Assembly: GCA_016713625.1 (NCBI GenBank)
Contig: JADJOT010000013.1
Location: 116,387 to 180,386 of the forward strand
Source: Candidatus Accumulibacter affinis
GTDB taxonomy: Bacteria > Pseudomonadota > Gammaproteobacteria > Burkholderiales > Rhodocyclaceae
Direction: 5' to 3'
DNA: 64,000 bases
Below are positions 28,342 through 36,786 of the stretch, one piece after another; position 1 is the stretch's first letter; each line of letters begins with the position of its first letter. Below the pieces are notes generated by a model, which was given only the letters and a program-made list of their open reading frames with translations, was not told where the DNA came from and searched no databases. Position numbers and translations under genes: made by a program.

Positions 28342-28485
28342 CTATTTATGATAACCCCCGCCGCCACCCGCTACGCGCGCGGTCTGAGTGGCGGCGTCCC
28401 GCTCGAAGAGACTCCAGCCATAGTACTGAGCGTAGGTGAACAATGCCAGTGCCAGCAGGCCGGCAATCCAGTTGGCCTTGATCAT
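28342..28485 (-). CDS. 47-residue single-helix membrane protein of the DUF4178 cassette
   Basis: The small protein starts at ATG 28485, one base after the stop of the DUF4178 gene (TGA-C-ATG). It begins MIKANWIAGLLALALFTYAQYY, a single transmembrane helix, and ends in a Gly-rich, polar tail (VAGGGGGYHK). Coupled translation and position argue that it is a real member of the cassette, perhaps a partner of the DUF4178 protein. I know no function for it. Confidence 0.7.
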   Translation of the reverse strand: MIKANWIAGLLALALFTYAQYYGWSLFERDAATQTARVAGGGGGYHK

Positions 28486-28486
28486 G

Positions 28487-30412
28487 TCAGGCCGCACCGC
28501 CTGCGCCACCGAGATCGCTTGCACTCCAGCGCCGCGCCTCGAAAGCGTTCTTGCGCCAGCGCGTGAGCAGCGGGAAAACTGCCAGAAAGATCAGCACAAG
28601 CACGAAGTTTGACCAGCCTGCCGGATTGCGCACCACCTCCAGCGTGTCGACGATCGCGGCCGCATTGTCTGTCCCGAGTTCGTATTCGATGACCAGGTAG
28701 TAGGTTCCGCCCGGCACCGCCTTGAAGACGATCTCGTCGGACGGTGAGCCTTCGGACCAGCCGTCGCCATCCTCGACTCCCTTGTAATGGCTGATCTCCT
28801 GCATTCCCAGGTAGGCCTCACCGGTGTTCTTCTCGACCAGCGTGGTGTTCACCGACAGCCAGTTATTGGCGACATCGGTGCCGTGGCGTACCAGCAGGGA
28901 ACGTGCGCGGCTGCCAAGGACGAACTCCTGGCTGGTCAGCGTCGCCTCATCATTCTGCGGCGAGAGTACGATCCGCTGCTTGAGCACCAACTGCGACGCG
29001 AAGAACAGGGCAAACGCGAGTTGCACCACGGTCGCCGCCAGCGCCAGTTGCCAGAACTGGCGGCAGATACAGCGATGGGTGTCGAGCAGGGGGTTCGGCT
29101 GGTTGGCATAAACACCGTTCTGCCTGGGCGCTGGCGTGTTGATGCCGAAAGCGGCACAGACCTGGTCTGGCGGCAGGTACTCTGCCTGCGACCAGCTGGC
29201 CTCCTTAGCCGTCACCTCGCGTGACAGCAGCAGCGGCGGGCAGATGTAGTCGTCCACGGCACAGCGCTCGCCGACGCTCACCCGCCAATAGAACTCGCCG
29301 ACGACGTAAATCACTTCCGCCTCGCCGCTGTAGAAGAGTTTGAACTCCTGTCCGTCATGCCTGAACTTTGCCTGCCGACGGCTGACGGCAGGTGGGCTGG
29401 CGAGAGTGCGGGCAAAATTCCAGTGGCCCTGATACTCGATCAGCCAGGCAAAACCCTGCCTCGGGTTGAACAGCAGGTATTCACACCACGAATCGTCGCT
29501 GCCTGGCGCGGCGCTACAGCGGCGCATGCAACCGATCACTTCCCAGTCGATGCCCTGCAGCTGGCCCTGGCTGGCCAACGGCAGCCAGGGCACCTCGCGC
29601 AGCGCCAGCGCTGCCGCTTGCAACAGTCTGACGTTTTCGTCGTCGACCCCGAGGAGCGAACCGCAACTGTCGCAGGCGATGCTTTCGATGGCTGACGAAT
29701 GGATGCGCAGTGGCGCCGCACAGTGCGGACAATTGAAGGCACGCGCAACGACCTGCGACGAGCCGCCGGCAAGCGGATCGCGTGCCTCCTTGAGTTTTTC
29801 GAGCTGCAGGTCAGCAAAGGTGACCGCCTGGCCGACATAAACCAGCGGTGGGGTTTCGCTGTAGTCAATGGTCAGGAAACGATCCTTACTGCGCAGATCG
29901 GCGGTATCAACGTCGTAACCGGCCGCAACCTTGAAAGGCAGTTCCCCTTGTCCGGAGATACAGCGCGCCGTCTGCAGGTCGGTGACCGTAAAACTTCGTC
30001 CGTCCACAGTGACCAGCATTTCTGGCGTCAGGGTCGCGAACGCCGGCAAGGGGTCGCTGACCGCTACCTGCGCGCTGACCACCCATTCGCCAGCAGCTTC
30101 GGCAAGCCAGGCACTGCGCCCGTCGTCGAAGAGGATGTGCCACTCGTTCCAGATCCCCGATTGGTAGTTGAGCTGGATGCGGCCGATGACCAGAAAGTGG
30201 CGCTTGCGGAAAGTGCCTTCACTGCCGATCTGAATCAGTGAGCTGTCTTCCAGCAGTTCGGCCATGCGTCCGAGATTCTGCAGGTCGTCGCCAGTGCGCA
30301 GCAGCGTGCTGCGGCAGAAGTCGCAGATGACATAGAGCGAGGCAGCTGACCGGAAGGTGAGCGGCGCACCGCAGGAGGGACAACTGGCTCTTTTCACGTA
30401 GCTGCGGCCCAC
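28487..30412 (-). CDS. Double DUF4178 zinc-ribbon membrane protein
   Basis: The 641-residue protein is a tandem repeat. Zinc ribbon Cys11-Cys14-Cys30-Cys33 precedes a DUF4178 domain (about 55-205); a second ribbon Cys228-Cys231-Cys247-Cys250 precedes a second DUF4178 domain (about 270-400). Two transmembrane helices (about 453-473 and 601-617) flank a beta-rich extracytoplasmic domain (about 480-600). DUF4178 has no known activity; it recurs beside DUF350, PspA/SPFH and polyamine genes. It is followed by a mini membrane protein and preceded by the SPFH gene, 29 bp away. Confidence 0.87.
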   Translation of the reverse strand: MGRSYVKRASCPSCGAPLTFRSAASLYVICDFCRSTLLRTGDDLQNLGRMAELLEDSSLIQIGSEGTFRKRHFLVIGRIQLNYQSGIWNEWHILFDDGRSAWLAEAAGEWVVSAQVAVSDPLPAFATLTPEMLVTVDGRSFTVTDLQTARCISGQGELPFKVAAGYDVDTADLRSKDRFLTIDYSETPPLVYVGQAVTFADLQLEKLKEARDPLAGGSSQVVARAFNCPHCAAPLRIHSSAIESIACDSCGSLLGVDDENVRLLQAAALALREVPWLPLASQGQLQGIDWEVIGCMRRCSAAPGSDDSWCEYLLFNPRQGFAWLIEYQGHWNFARTLASPPAVSRRQAKFRHDGQEFKLFYSGEAEVIYVVGEFYWRVSVGERCAVDDYICPPLLLSREVTAKEASWSQAEYLPPDQVCAAFGINTPAPRQNGVYANQPNPLLDTHRCICRQFWQLALAATVVQLAFALFFASQLVLKQRIVLSPQNDEATLTSQEFVLGSRARSLLVRHGTDVANNWLSVNTTLVEKNTGEAYLGMQEISHYKGVEDGDGWSEGSPSDEIVFKAVPGGTYYLVIEYELGTDNAAAIVDTLEVVRNPAGWSNFVLVLIFLAVFPLLTRWRKNAFEARRWSASDLGGAGGAA

Positions 30413-30441
30413 AGCAGCGCTGACTTAGAGGGTCATCCGGA

Positions 30442-31470
30442 TCACACCAGCTTGCCCAGCAATTCGGCCTTTTTGGCGTCGAACTCGGCCTGCGAAACGA
30501 TGCCTTTGGCGACCAGCCCGTGCAGCTTCTCGAGCGTCGCGACGACCTCGTCGGCATGGCTCGCGGCTGCCGGTGAGGCTGCCGCTTGCGGCGCAGCGCT
30601 GCCTGCCTGCATGGCCTGGGTCATCGCCGCACTGATCGTCTGGCCGATCCCCAACCCGGCGCCGAGGCCGGCACCGATACCGGCGATGCCGCCCTCGTTC
30701 TGTGCCGCCAGCGGAATGCTGTTGGCTACCTGATACTGCGTGTAGCGCCCGAGGTCGCCGATCATGTTCATGCCGATGCGGCTGTCGAGGATTTTCTGGA
30801 GTTCCTCAGGCAGCGAAACATTCTGCACGACGAAACTGTCCAGCGCCAGTCCGTAGCGATCGAACACCGCTTCCAGCCTGGCTTTGAGGGTCCGGCTCAG
30901 CTCGTCCTGGTTGGCCGCCATGTCGATGAAAGGCACCCCCGATTCGCCGAACAGGTCGGTCATCGAACTGATCACCAGATTGCGCAACTGGCCATCGAGG
31001 TCAGCGACCGTGTATTGCTCGCGCGTACCCGAAATTTCACTGTGAAACTTGCGAGCGTCGATCAGCTTGTACGAGTAGATGCCGAAGGCGCGCATGCGCA
31101 CCATCCCGAAGTCCTTGTCGCGGATGGTGATCGGGTTCGGCGTTCCCCACTTGCAATCGAGCTGCAGCCGGGTCGAAAGGAAATAGACATCCGACTTGAA
31201 GGGGGACTCAAAGAGCTTGTCCCAGTTCTTGAGATAGGTCAGCACCGGCAGAGTCCGCGTCGTCAGCGTGTAGAGACCAGGGCCAAAAACGTCGGCGACC
31301 TGTCCTTCATTGACGAACACTGCCATTTGCGATTCGCGCACCGTCAGCTGCGCACCGTATTGAATCTCGAAGTCCCGCATCGGATAACGCACGGCGAGCA
31401 CCCCGTCGCCATTTTCAGTCCATTGAATGACATCGATGAACTGTTTCTTGATGAAATCCATGAGAGCCAT
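30442..31470 (-). CDS. SPFH (Band 7) domain protein with C-terminal SHOCT motif
   Basis: The 342-residue protein begins MALMDFIKKQFIDVIQW and has an SPFH/virion-core-type domain (about 20-250): VIQWTENGDGVLAVRYP, QMAVFVNEGQVADVFGPG and YTLTTRTLPVL. A Gly/Ala-rich linker leads to a SHOCT motif at the end (KLHGLVAKGIVSQAEFDAKK). SPFH proteins assemble membrane microdomain scaffolds, and SHOCT motifs help oligomerisation. CAGGAGATTGCC precedes ATG 31470, which fixes the start. It sits between the DUF350 and DUF4178 genes. Confidence 0.88.
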   Translation of the reverse strand: MALMDFIKKQFIDVIQWTENGDGVLAVRYPMRDFEIQYGAQLTVRESQMAVFVNEGQVADVFGPGLYTLTTRTLPVLTYLKNWDKLFESPFKSDVYFLSTRLQLDCKWGTPNPITIRDKDFGMVRMRAFGIYSYKLIDARKFHSEISGTREQYTVADLDGQLRNLVISSMTDLFGESGVPFIDMAANQDELSRTLKARLEAVFDRYGLALDSFVVQNVSLPEELQKILDSRIGMNMIGDLGRYTQYQVANSIPLAAQNEGGIAGIGAGLGAGLGIGQTISAAMTQAMQAGSAAPQAAASPAAASHADEVVATLEKLHGLVAKGIVSQAEFDAKKAELLGKLV

Positions 31471-31529
31471 GGCAATCTCCTGCAAGCAAGCGGTGGCGAT
31501 CCGGCGTCGAGCGTCGGGGGAGGGGTCGG

Positions 31530-31934
31530 TCAATAGGTCATGCAGGCGGCGTTGAGCAGGCCGACGCTGAGCGACACGACAGCTAGAAAGGTCGCCGGGG
31601 CGACCTTGCCGGCCGGGATATCCTGATTGAGCTGCGGCAGCGCGAAGCGTGCCGCCAGGTAGGCGAGGATCTGGATGACTCCGGCGATCACGCCCCAGGC
31701 AGCCAGGTCGACCAGCGTATCGCTGTGCGCGATGACATTTGCCACCGGCATGGCAAAGCCGATGAGTGCGCCCGACAGACTGATTGCCGCCGCGCTATTG
31801 CCGGCACGAATCAGCGCCAGCTCATGGTACGGCGTGACGTTCACGTAGACCAGCAGGAACAGCGCCAGCAGCAGCAGCGCCACCGCGAAGTAGGCGAGAA
31901 AGGCGGGCAAGGTCGTCAGCAGATGCGGGGGCAC
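31530..31934 (-). CDS. DUF350 family inner-membrane protein
   Basis: The 134-residue protein has four hydrophobic helices and the DUF350 pattern: ELALIRAGNSAAAISLSGALIGFAMP is represented by the pieces ELALIRAGN and ISLSGALIGFA, with WGVIAGVIQILAY later. It starts at GTG 31934 with GAGGAG eight bases upstream. DUF350 proteins (E. coli YjfL type) occur in predicted membrane-stress operons with PspA-like, SPFH and DUF4178 proteins. It is the first gene of the cassette, 30 bp behind coaX. Confidence 0.88.
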   Translation of the reverse strand: MPPHLLTTLPAFLAYFAVALLLLALFLLVYVNVTPYHELALIRAGNSAAAISLSGALIGFAMPVANVIAHSDTLVDLAAWGVIAGVIQILAYLAARFALPQLNQDIPAGKVAPATFLAVVSLSVGLLNAACMTY

Positions 31935-31964
31935 GTGGCGTCTCCTCTTCGCGGTTCGAACTCA

Positions 31965-32684
31965 TCACAGGGAGTCGGCATAGCGCAGCAACCCGCTGAG
32001 GATCAGATTGTCCACCACCACGAAGGGAATGTTCAAGTACCTTGCCAGCCGTTCGGCGGCGCCACCGGTCAATAGGCAGCTTGCGCCGGGCTGGCCAGCG
32101 ATTGCCGCAAACATCCGTTCGACGGCGCCCAGCTGAGCCTGCAGGCAGCCGCTGACGATGGCATCCATGGTGTTGCGCGGTTCGGCGCGAAAAACGCCAT
32201 CCGCCAGCGGTAACTGGGCCGTATTGGCCGCCAGCGCTGCCCGCATCAGGTCGAAACCGGGAACGATCAGGCCACCACGAAACACTCCGGAAGCGTCGAG
32301 CAGATCGACGGTGGTCGCCGTTCCGGCACACACCACCAGGCAGGCGCTGGCCGAGCGTGCGCGCGCACCGATCAGCGCTGCCCAGCGATCGGCACCGAGC
32401 TGACCGGGATGCTCGTAGGCACTGCGGACACCACAGGCCTCGGTGCTGGCATGCAGAAACGAGGCCTTCGCATGACGCTCGGCAAGAAGCGCAGAAATGC
32501 TTGCCGCAACCTCGCTGCCGGCGACATTGCACACCACCACGCGCGCTTTCGCCGGCCATTCGTCCGCGGCCTCGCTCAGCCAGGCGACATCGGCAGTGGC
32601 CAGCACGCCGGTGTCTAGCCACCGGCTCCCGTCATGGACGCCCCATTTGATGCGGCTGTTGCCTGCGTCGATGGCGATGTTCAT
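31965..32684 (-). CDS. coaX: Type III pantothenate kinase
   Basis: CoaX phosphorylates pantothenate, the first step of coenzyme A synthesis, and is not inhibited by CoA. The 239-residue protein starts MNIAIDAGNSRIKWG (phosphate-1 motif) and has GADRWAALIGARA, VCAGTATTVD and ISGL-type motifs in the usual order. The ATG overlaps the birA stop (ATGA). The birA-coaX pair is conserved in betaproteobacteria. Confidence 0.93.
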   Translation of the reverse strand: MNIAIDAGNSRIKWGVHDGSRWLDTGVLATADVAWLSEAADEWPAKARVVVCNVAGSEVAASISALLAERHAKASFLHASTEACGVRSAYEHPGQLGADRWAALIGARARSASACLVVCAGTATTVDLLDASGVFRGGLIVPGFDLMRAALAANTAQLPLADGVFRAEPRNTMDAIVSGCLQAQLGAVERMFAAIAGQPGASCLLTGGAAERLARYLNIPFVVVDNLILSGLLRYADSL

Positions 32685-33487
32685 GCTGCGCGTAGCGACA
32701 GATCGCCAGACAGGCAGCGCTCGATTCCCGTGGCCGTGCGCAACAACAAGGCGCCGTCGGCATCTGCCCCGAGACAGATCCCCTCGCGATCCAGGAGTCC
32801 GCCATTGAGCAGGCGCACCTGGCGATCCTGCCAGACGTGGTGTGCCTGCCACTCGTCACGCAAGGCGCTGAAGCCGGCAGCCGAAAAGCGATCGAGAATG
32901 GCCGCCAGTTCGATCAGCAGCTGCGCCAGCAATTGGTGGCGATCGGGCACTGGCGACAGCGCTTGCGCCAGTGCCGCCGGGCGATGCAGGAACTCCTCAG
33001 TGTCGGCGGCAGGCAACTGCAGGTTGAGGCCGATGCCGATCACTGCCAACATGCTGCCGGGCGCGGACTCGAGTTCGACCAGAATGCCTCCCAGCTTGCC
33101 ACCATCGAAAAGGATATCGTTTGGCCACTTCAGACCAATCTTGCTGACTCCGCTGGCCTCGAGCGCACGCGCCACCGCGACGCCAACCGCCAGGGACAGG
33201 CCGGCGAGCTGTGCCACGTTGCCCGCGAAACGCCAGAGCAAGGAAAAGGTCAGAGCGCCTTCCGGAGAGGATAACCACCGGCGACCACGGCGGCCGCGGC
33301 CGGCCGTCTGCCGGTCGGCGACCAGCAGCAAACCCGACGGCGCCGCCTGGCGGGCACGTTCGAGCAGCAGGGTGCTGGTCGAACTGCATTCGCGCAGTGT
33401 CTCGACCGAGAAGCGACGGCTTGCCTGACCGAGCAGGACGTGCAGGCGGACAGGATCGATCTGGCAGGGGCTGAGGGACTGGTGCAT
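32681..33487 (-). CDS. birA: Biotin-[acetyl-CoA carboxylase] ligase without DNA-binding domain
   Basis: BirA joins biotin to the carrier protein of acetyl-CoA carboxylase. The 268-residue protein has the biotinyl-AMP loop ADRQTAGRGRRGRRW, the KWPNDILFDGGKLGGIL substrate motif and a short C-terminal SH3-like domain. The N-terminus before the catalytic domain is only about 30 residues, so the winged-helix repressor domain of E. coli BirA is missing. It is therefore a ligase only. Confidence 0.93.
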   Translation of the reverse strand: MHQSLSPCQIDPVRLHVLLGQASRRFSVETLRECSSTSTLLLERARQAAPSGLLLVADRQTAGRGRRGRRWLSSPEGALTFSLLWRFAGNVAQLAGLSLAVGVAVARALEASGVSKIGLKWPNDILFDGGKLGGILVELESAPGSMLAVIGIGLNLQLPAADTEEFLHRPAALAQALSPVPDRHQLLAQLLIELAAILDRFSAAGFSALRDEWQAHHVWQDRQVRLLNGGLLDREGICLGADADGALLLRTATGIERCLSGDLSLRAA

Positions 33488-33525
33488 GGCTTCGTCATCA
33501 CAATCAACGCCGCCATTATCGCCGA

Positions 33526-34956
33526 TTATCGCGGCAATGAACCTTCCCGATCTTCGCCGGTGTTGCCGCTGTCGAGTCCGAGTTCCTGGATCTTGCGGGT
33601 AATCGTGTTACGACCGATACCAAGTGCCTGCGCGGCTTCGATCCTGCGTCCCCCGGTCTGCGCCAGGGCGCGGTTGATCAGGACCCGCTCGAAGCAGTGG
33701 GTCAGCTTCTCGTGCACCTGTCCGGGATCACCGACCAGCAGGCGGTCCACTTCGTTGGCCAAGGCGCCTTCCCAGTCGTTGACCGGCAGCGTTGGCAGTG
33801 CTTCACGCAATTCCGGCGGCAGGTCGGCGATTTCGACCAATTGCCCTGGCGCCATTACCGTCAGCCAGTGACAAAGATTCTCCAGTTGCCGCACGTTGCC
33901 GGAAAAGTCGAGCGAACATAGATGCTTCAAGGCCGCATCGGAGAAGCGCTTGCCCTCGACCCCGAGTTCCTGGGCGCTTTTGTGCAGAAAGTGACGTGCC
34001 AGTATGGGGATGTCTTCGCGCCGTTCGCGCAGGCTGGGCAGGCGCATACGGATGACGTTCAGGCGATGAAAGAGATCCTCGCGAAACAGGCCCTGGCTGA
34101 CTCGCGCTTCGAGATCCTGATGCGTCGCGGCAATGATGCGGACCCTGGTTTTCAGCGGCGAATGGCCGCCGACCCGATAATAATGGCCGTCTGACAGCAC
34201 ACGCAGCAGGCGCGTTTGCAACTCAGCCGGCATGTCGCCGATTTCGTCGAGGAACAAGGTCCCCCCCTCGGCCTGTTCAAACCGTCCCTGTCGCTGCGCT
34301 GCCGCGCCGGTAAAGGCGCCGCGTTCGTGACCGAACAGCTCGGATTCGAGCAGATCGCGGGGAATCGCCGCCGTGTTGATGGCAATGAAGGGCTTGTCGG
34401 CACGCGGACTGTGGCGATGCACGGCGCGCGCCACCAGTTCCTTGCCGGAACCGGACTCGCCGGTGATCAGAACGGTCGCGCTCGACTGACTGAGGCGGCC
34501 AATGGCACGGAAGACTTCCTGCATCGCCGGCGCTTGACCAAGAATCTCGGGCGTCAGCCCCTCGTCGTTTGGCGCACCGCTTTGGTGCATGCTTTCGCCG
34601 ATAGCGCGGCGTATCAGTTCCAGAGCCTGATCGACGTCGAAGGGTTTCGGCAGATACTCGAAAGCCCCGCCCTGAAACGCCGAAACCGCGCTCTCCAGGT
34701 CGGAGTAGGCGGTCATGATAATCACCGGCAGGGCCGGAAAGCGCTCCTTGAAAAGCTGTAGCAACTCGAGCCCGGACTGACCCGGCATGCGGATGTCGGA
34801 AACCAGCACCTGTGGTGCTTCGGCACCCGCGTCGAGCTGGGCAAGCGCTTCGGTTGCCGAAGCAAAGCTTTGGAAAGCGATCTTCTCGCGGGCCAGGGTC
34901 TTCTCGAGGACCCACCGGATTGATTTGTCGTCGTCTACGATCCAGACCGGTTTCAT
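33526..34956 (-). CDS. ntrC: Nitrogen regulation response regulator NtrC
   Basis: NtrC is the enhancer-binding activator of sigma-54 promoters under nitrogen limitation. The 476 residues show a receiver domain with phospho-acceptor Asp54 (VLVSDIRMPG), an AAA+ domain with Walker A GESGSGKE and the sigma-54 contact loop GAFTGA, and a Fis-type helix-turn-helix at the C-terminus (ALGIGRNTITRKIQELG). GAGGAATCG precedes the ATG. Its predicted target is the glnA promoter at 38.3 kb. Confidence 0.97.
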   Translation of the reverse strand: MKPVWIVDDDKSIRWVLEKTLAREKIAFQSFASATEALAQLDAGAEAPQVLVSDIRMPGQSGLELLQLFKERFPALPVIIMTAYSDLESAVSAFQGGAFEYLPKPFDVDQALELIRRAIGESMHQSGAPNDEGLTPEILGQAPAMQEVFRAIGRLSQSSATVLITGESGSGKELVARAVHRHSPRADKPFIAINTAAIPRDLLESELFGHERGAFTGAAAQRQGRFEQAEGGTLFLDEIGDMPAELQTRLLRVLSDGHYYRVGGHSPLKTRVRIIAATHQDLEARVSQGLFREDLFHRLNVIRMRLPSLRERREDIPILARHFLHKSAQELGVEGKRFSDAALKHLCSLDFSGNVRQLENLCHWLTVMAPGQLVEIADLPPELREALPTLPVNDWEGALANEVDRLLVGDPGQVHEKLTHCFERVLINRALAQTGGRRIEAAQALGIGRNTITRKIQELGLDSGNTGEDREGSLPR

Positions 34957-35016
34957 CGATTCCTCAGGCAGATTGGCAAGTGTTATCGACTACAAGCAAA
35001 AACCTTGCCAAAGCGC

Positions 35017-36090
35017 TCAAGCCAAAGGCAAACGAACGGTAAAACAGGTGTGGCCCGGTTGGCTTTGACAATCGATCGTTCCCTGGTGCTGTTGTACAAA
35101 ACTCTGTGCCAGCGTCAGGCCGAGACCGCTACCGCCTTCACGGCCGGAAACCAGCGGATAGAACATGCGTTCGCGAATGTCCTCGGGAATCCCCGGACCA
35201 TCGTCGATCACCTGCACTTCAAGCGCCAAACGGTGGCGCCGCTTGAACAGGGTCACCTGGCGAGCGGCACGAGTGCGCAGCGTGATCTCGCCCTGCGCGA
35301 CGGCAGTGCCACCGGATTGTCGCCCGATCGCCTGAGCGGCGTTCCTGGCGATGTTCAGGAAGACCTGGATCAGCTGTTCCCGATCCCCGACCAGTTCCGG
35401 CAGGCTGGTATCGTAGTCGCGACGAACACTCAGGGTGGTTGGAAACTCGGCGGTCAGGAGACTGCGTACGCGCTCCAGGATCTCGTGGATGTTCACCGGC
35501 CCGGGCTGCATCGGGCGGTGTGGCGAGAGCAGGCGGCGCATCAGATCCTGCAGGCGATCGGCTTCCTTGATGATGACCTGGGTGTACTCGCGCAGTCCCG
35601 GATTGTTGAGCTCGCGCTCGAGCAATTGCGCTGCACCGCGGATGCCGCCGAGCGGATTCTTGATCTCATGCACCAGGTTGCGTATCAACTCGCGATTGGC
35701 CTGTTGCTGCTCGACCAGGCGCTCCTCCCGGCTGGCTCGCAATTGCTGGTCGATAGGCCACAATTCGACCAGCAGGCTGGCGTCCGGGGAATCCACCGGG
35801 TTAACCGTGCAGTTCAATTGCAAGACGTTACCACCGACCAGTCGCAGGGCGACATTCTGCCCGGTGTAACCCCAACCGTGCTTGAGAACTCTATCGAGCG
35901 CCGCCAGCAGTGTCGGCGGACACTCCATCACGCCATCCAGCGGGCAACCGGCGAAAACCTTGTTGCTGATCGCCAACAGGTTCTCGGCTGCCGCATTCAG
36001 ATAGCGGATGGCCAGGCTCTTGTCCAGCAGAACCACCGCTGATGACAGCAGGTCGAGGCCGACAAAGGGATTTTGCGAACCCTCAGGCAT
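35017..36090 (-). CDS. ntrB: Nitrogen regulation sensor kinase NtrB
   Basis: NtrB phosphorylates NtrC when PII protein signals low nitrogen. The 357-residue cytoplasmic kinase has a PAS domain (about 10-120), the phospho-His141 in LVHEIKNPLGGIRGAA, and the ATPase boxes NIARNAAQAI, DDGPGIPE and GSGLGL. The start MPEGSQNPF at 36090 is preferred over a longer frame to 36123. ntrC follows 60 bp later. Confidence 0.95.
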   Translation of the reverse strand: MPEGSQNPFVGLDLLSSAVVLLDKSLAIRYLNAAAENLLAISNKVFAGCPLDGVMECPPTLLAALDRVLKHGWGYTGQNVALRLVGGNVLQLNCTVNPVDSPDASLLVELWPIDQQLRASREERLVEQQQANRELIRNLVHEIKNPLGGIRGAAQLLERELNNPGLREYTQVIIKEADRLQDLMRRLLSPHRPMQPGPVNIHEILERVRSLLTAEFPTTLSVRRDYDTSLPELVGDREQLIQVFLNIARNAAQAIGRQSGGTAVAQGEITLRTRAARQVTLFKRRHRLALEVQVIDDGPGIPEDIRERMFYPLVSGREGGSGLGLTLAQSFVQQHQGTIDCQSQPGHTCFTVRLPLA

Positions 36091-36122
36091 ACGCGTTGAT
36101 CCGCAACGCCAGGTTCTGGCCA

Positions 36123-36611
36123 CTAGCGCAGATTGGCGATTTCTCTGTGGATGGCCTCGATATTGCGCTGGTGCAGGGCGACCTTGTCCTTGTAGGTCTG
36201 GATACGTTCCTGCACCTTGCCGCCACTGATCGCTCCGCCCTGCATCCGCTCGCTTGGCAGGACAATCCCTTCCTGCTCGGCAAGTTCCTTTTTCGCCTGT
36301 TCGGCATTCTTCTGTTCCGCCGCCAGTTCGTTCTCGAGAATTCGTCGGCGATCACCATCGCGCGACTTCTGCGTCTGCTCGTCGACCTTTGGAAAACTGC
36401 CAGGAGTCGCCGTCCTGGTCCCGGTTGCTGCCGGCGGCTTGGCCGACGGCGCCAGGTTGACCGGGTCGAGAATCAGTTTCCGGCAACTCTTGGTTGGCAC
36501 GTTCGAGTAGGTGACCCGCCCATCGGGATCCGCACACTTGTAGATATCCTGCGCAAGTGCGGGCACCGCAGCCAGCAGTGCGAGCGAAAGACACAGGTTT
36601 TGCAGCTTCAT
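36123..36611 (-). CDS. Exported DUF4124 protein
   Basis: The 162-residue protein has a signal peptide (1-20, cut after ALA) and a short DUF4124 domain (about 21-48: DIYKCADPDGRVTYSNVP with a second Cys). A Pro/Thr-rich linker and a charged coiled-coil region follow (DRRRILENELAAEQKNAEQ, QTYKDKVALHQRNIEAI). Function is unknown; DUF4124 proteins are common beside glnA-ntrB in betaproteobacteria. GAAGACG precedes the start. Confidence 0.87.
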   Translation of the reverse strand: MKLQNLCLSLALLAAVPALAQDIYKCADPDGRVTYSNVPTKSCRKLILDPVNLAPSAKPPAATGTRTATPGSFPKVDEQTQKSRDGDRRRILENELAAEQKNAEQAKKELAEQEGIVLPSERMQGGAISGGKVQERIQTYKDKVALHQRNIEAIHREIANLR

Positions 36612-36742
36612 CGTCGTCGTCTTCCTTTGTCACAAATCGCGCCGCCGCTGGAAATCCGTCACCAGTTTCGTGAATGCCACAACAGGTGCGCACAGTGGAG
36701 CATCCAGGCAATACTAACGCGTGCGGAAGGCGATCGGTAGAC

Positions 36743-36770
36743 AAAAAAAGGACGGGCAAACCCGTCCTTT
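36743..36770 (-). terminator. Rho-independent terminator of glnA
   Basis: Read on the minus strand, AAAGGACGGG (36770-36761) pairs perfectly with CCCGTCCTTT (36756-36747) around a 4-nt loop and runs on into further T residues. It lies just after the glnA stop and isolates glnA from the DUF4124-ntrBC genes. Confidence 0.9.
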
Positions 36771-36786
36771 CTGCCGCGAAGCTCGA

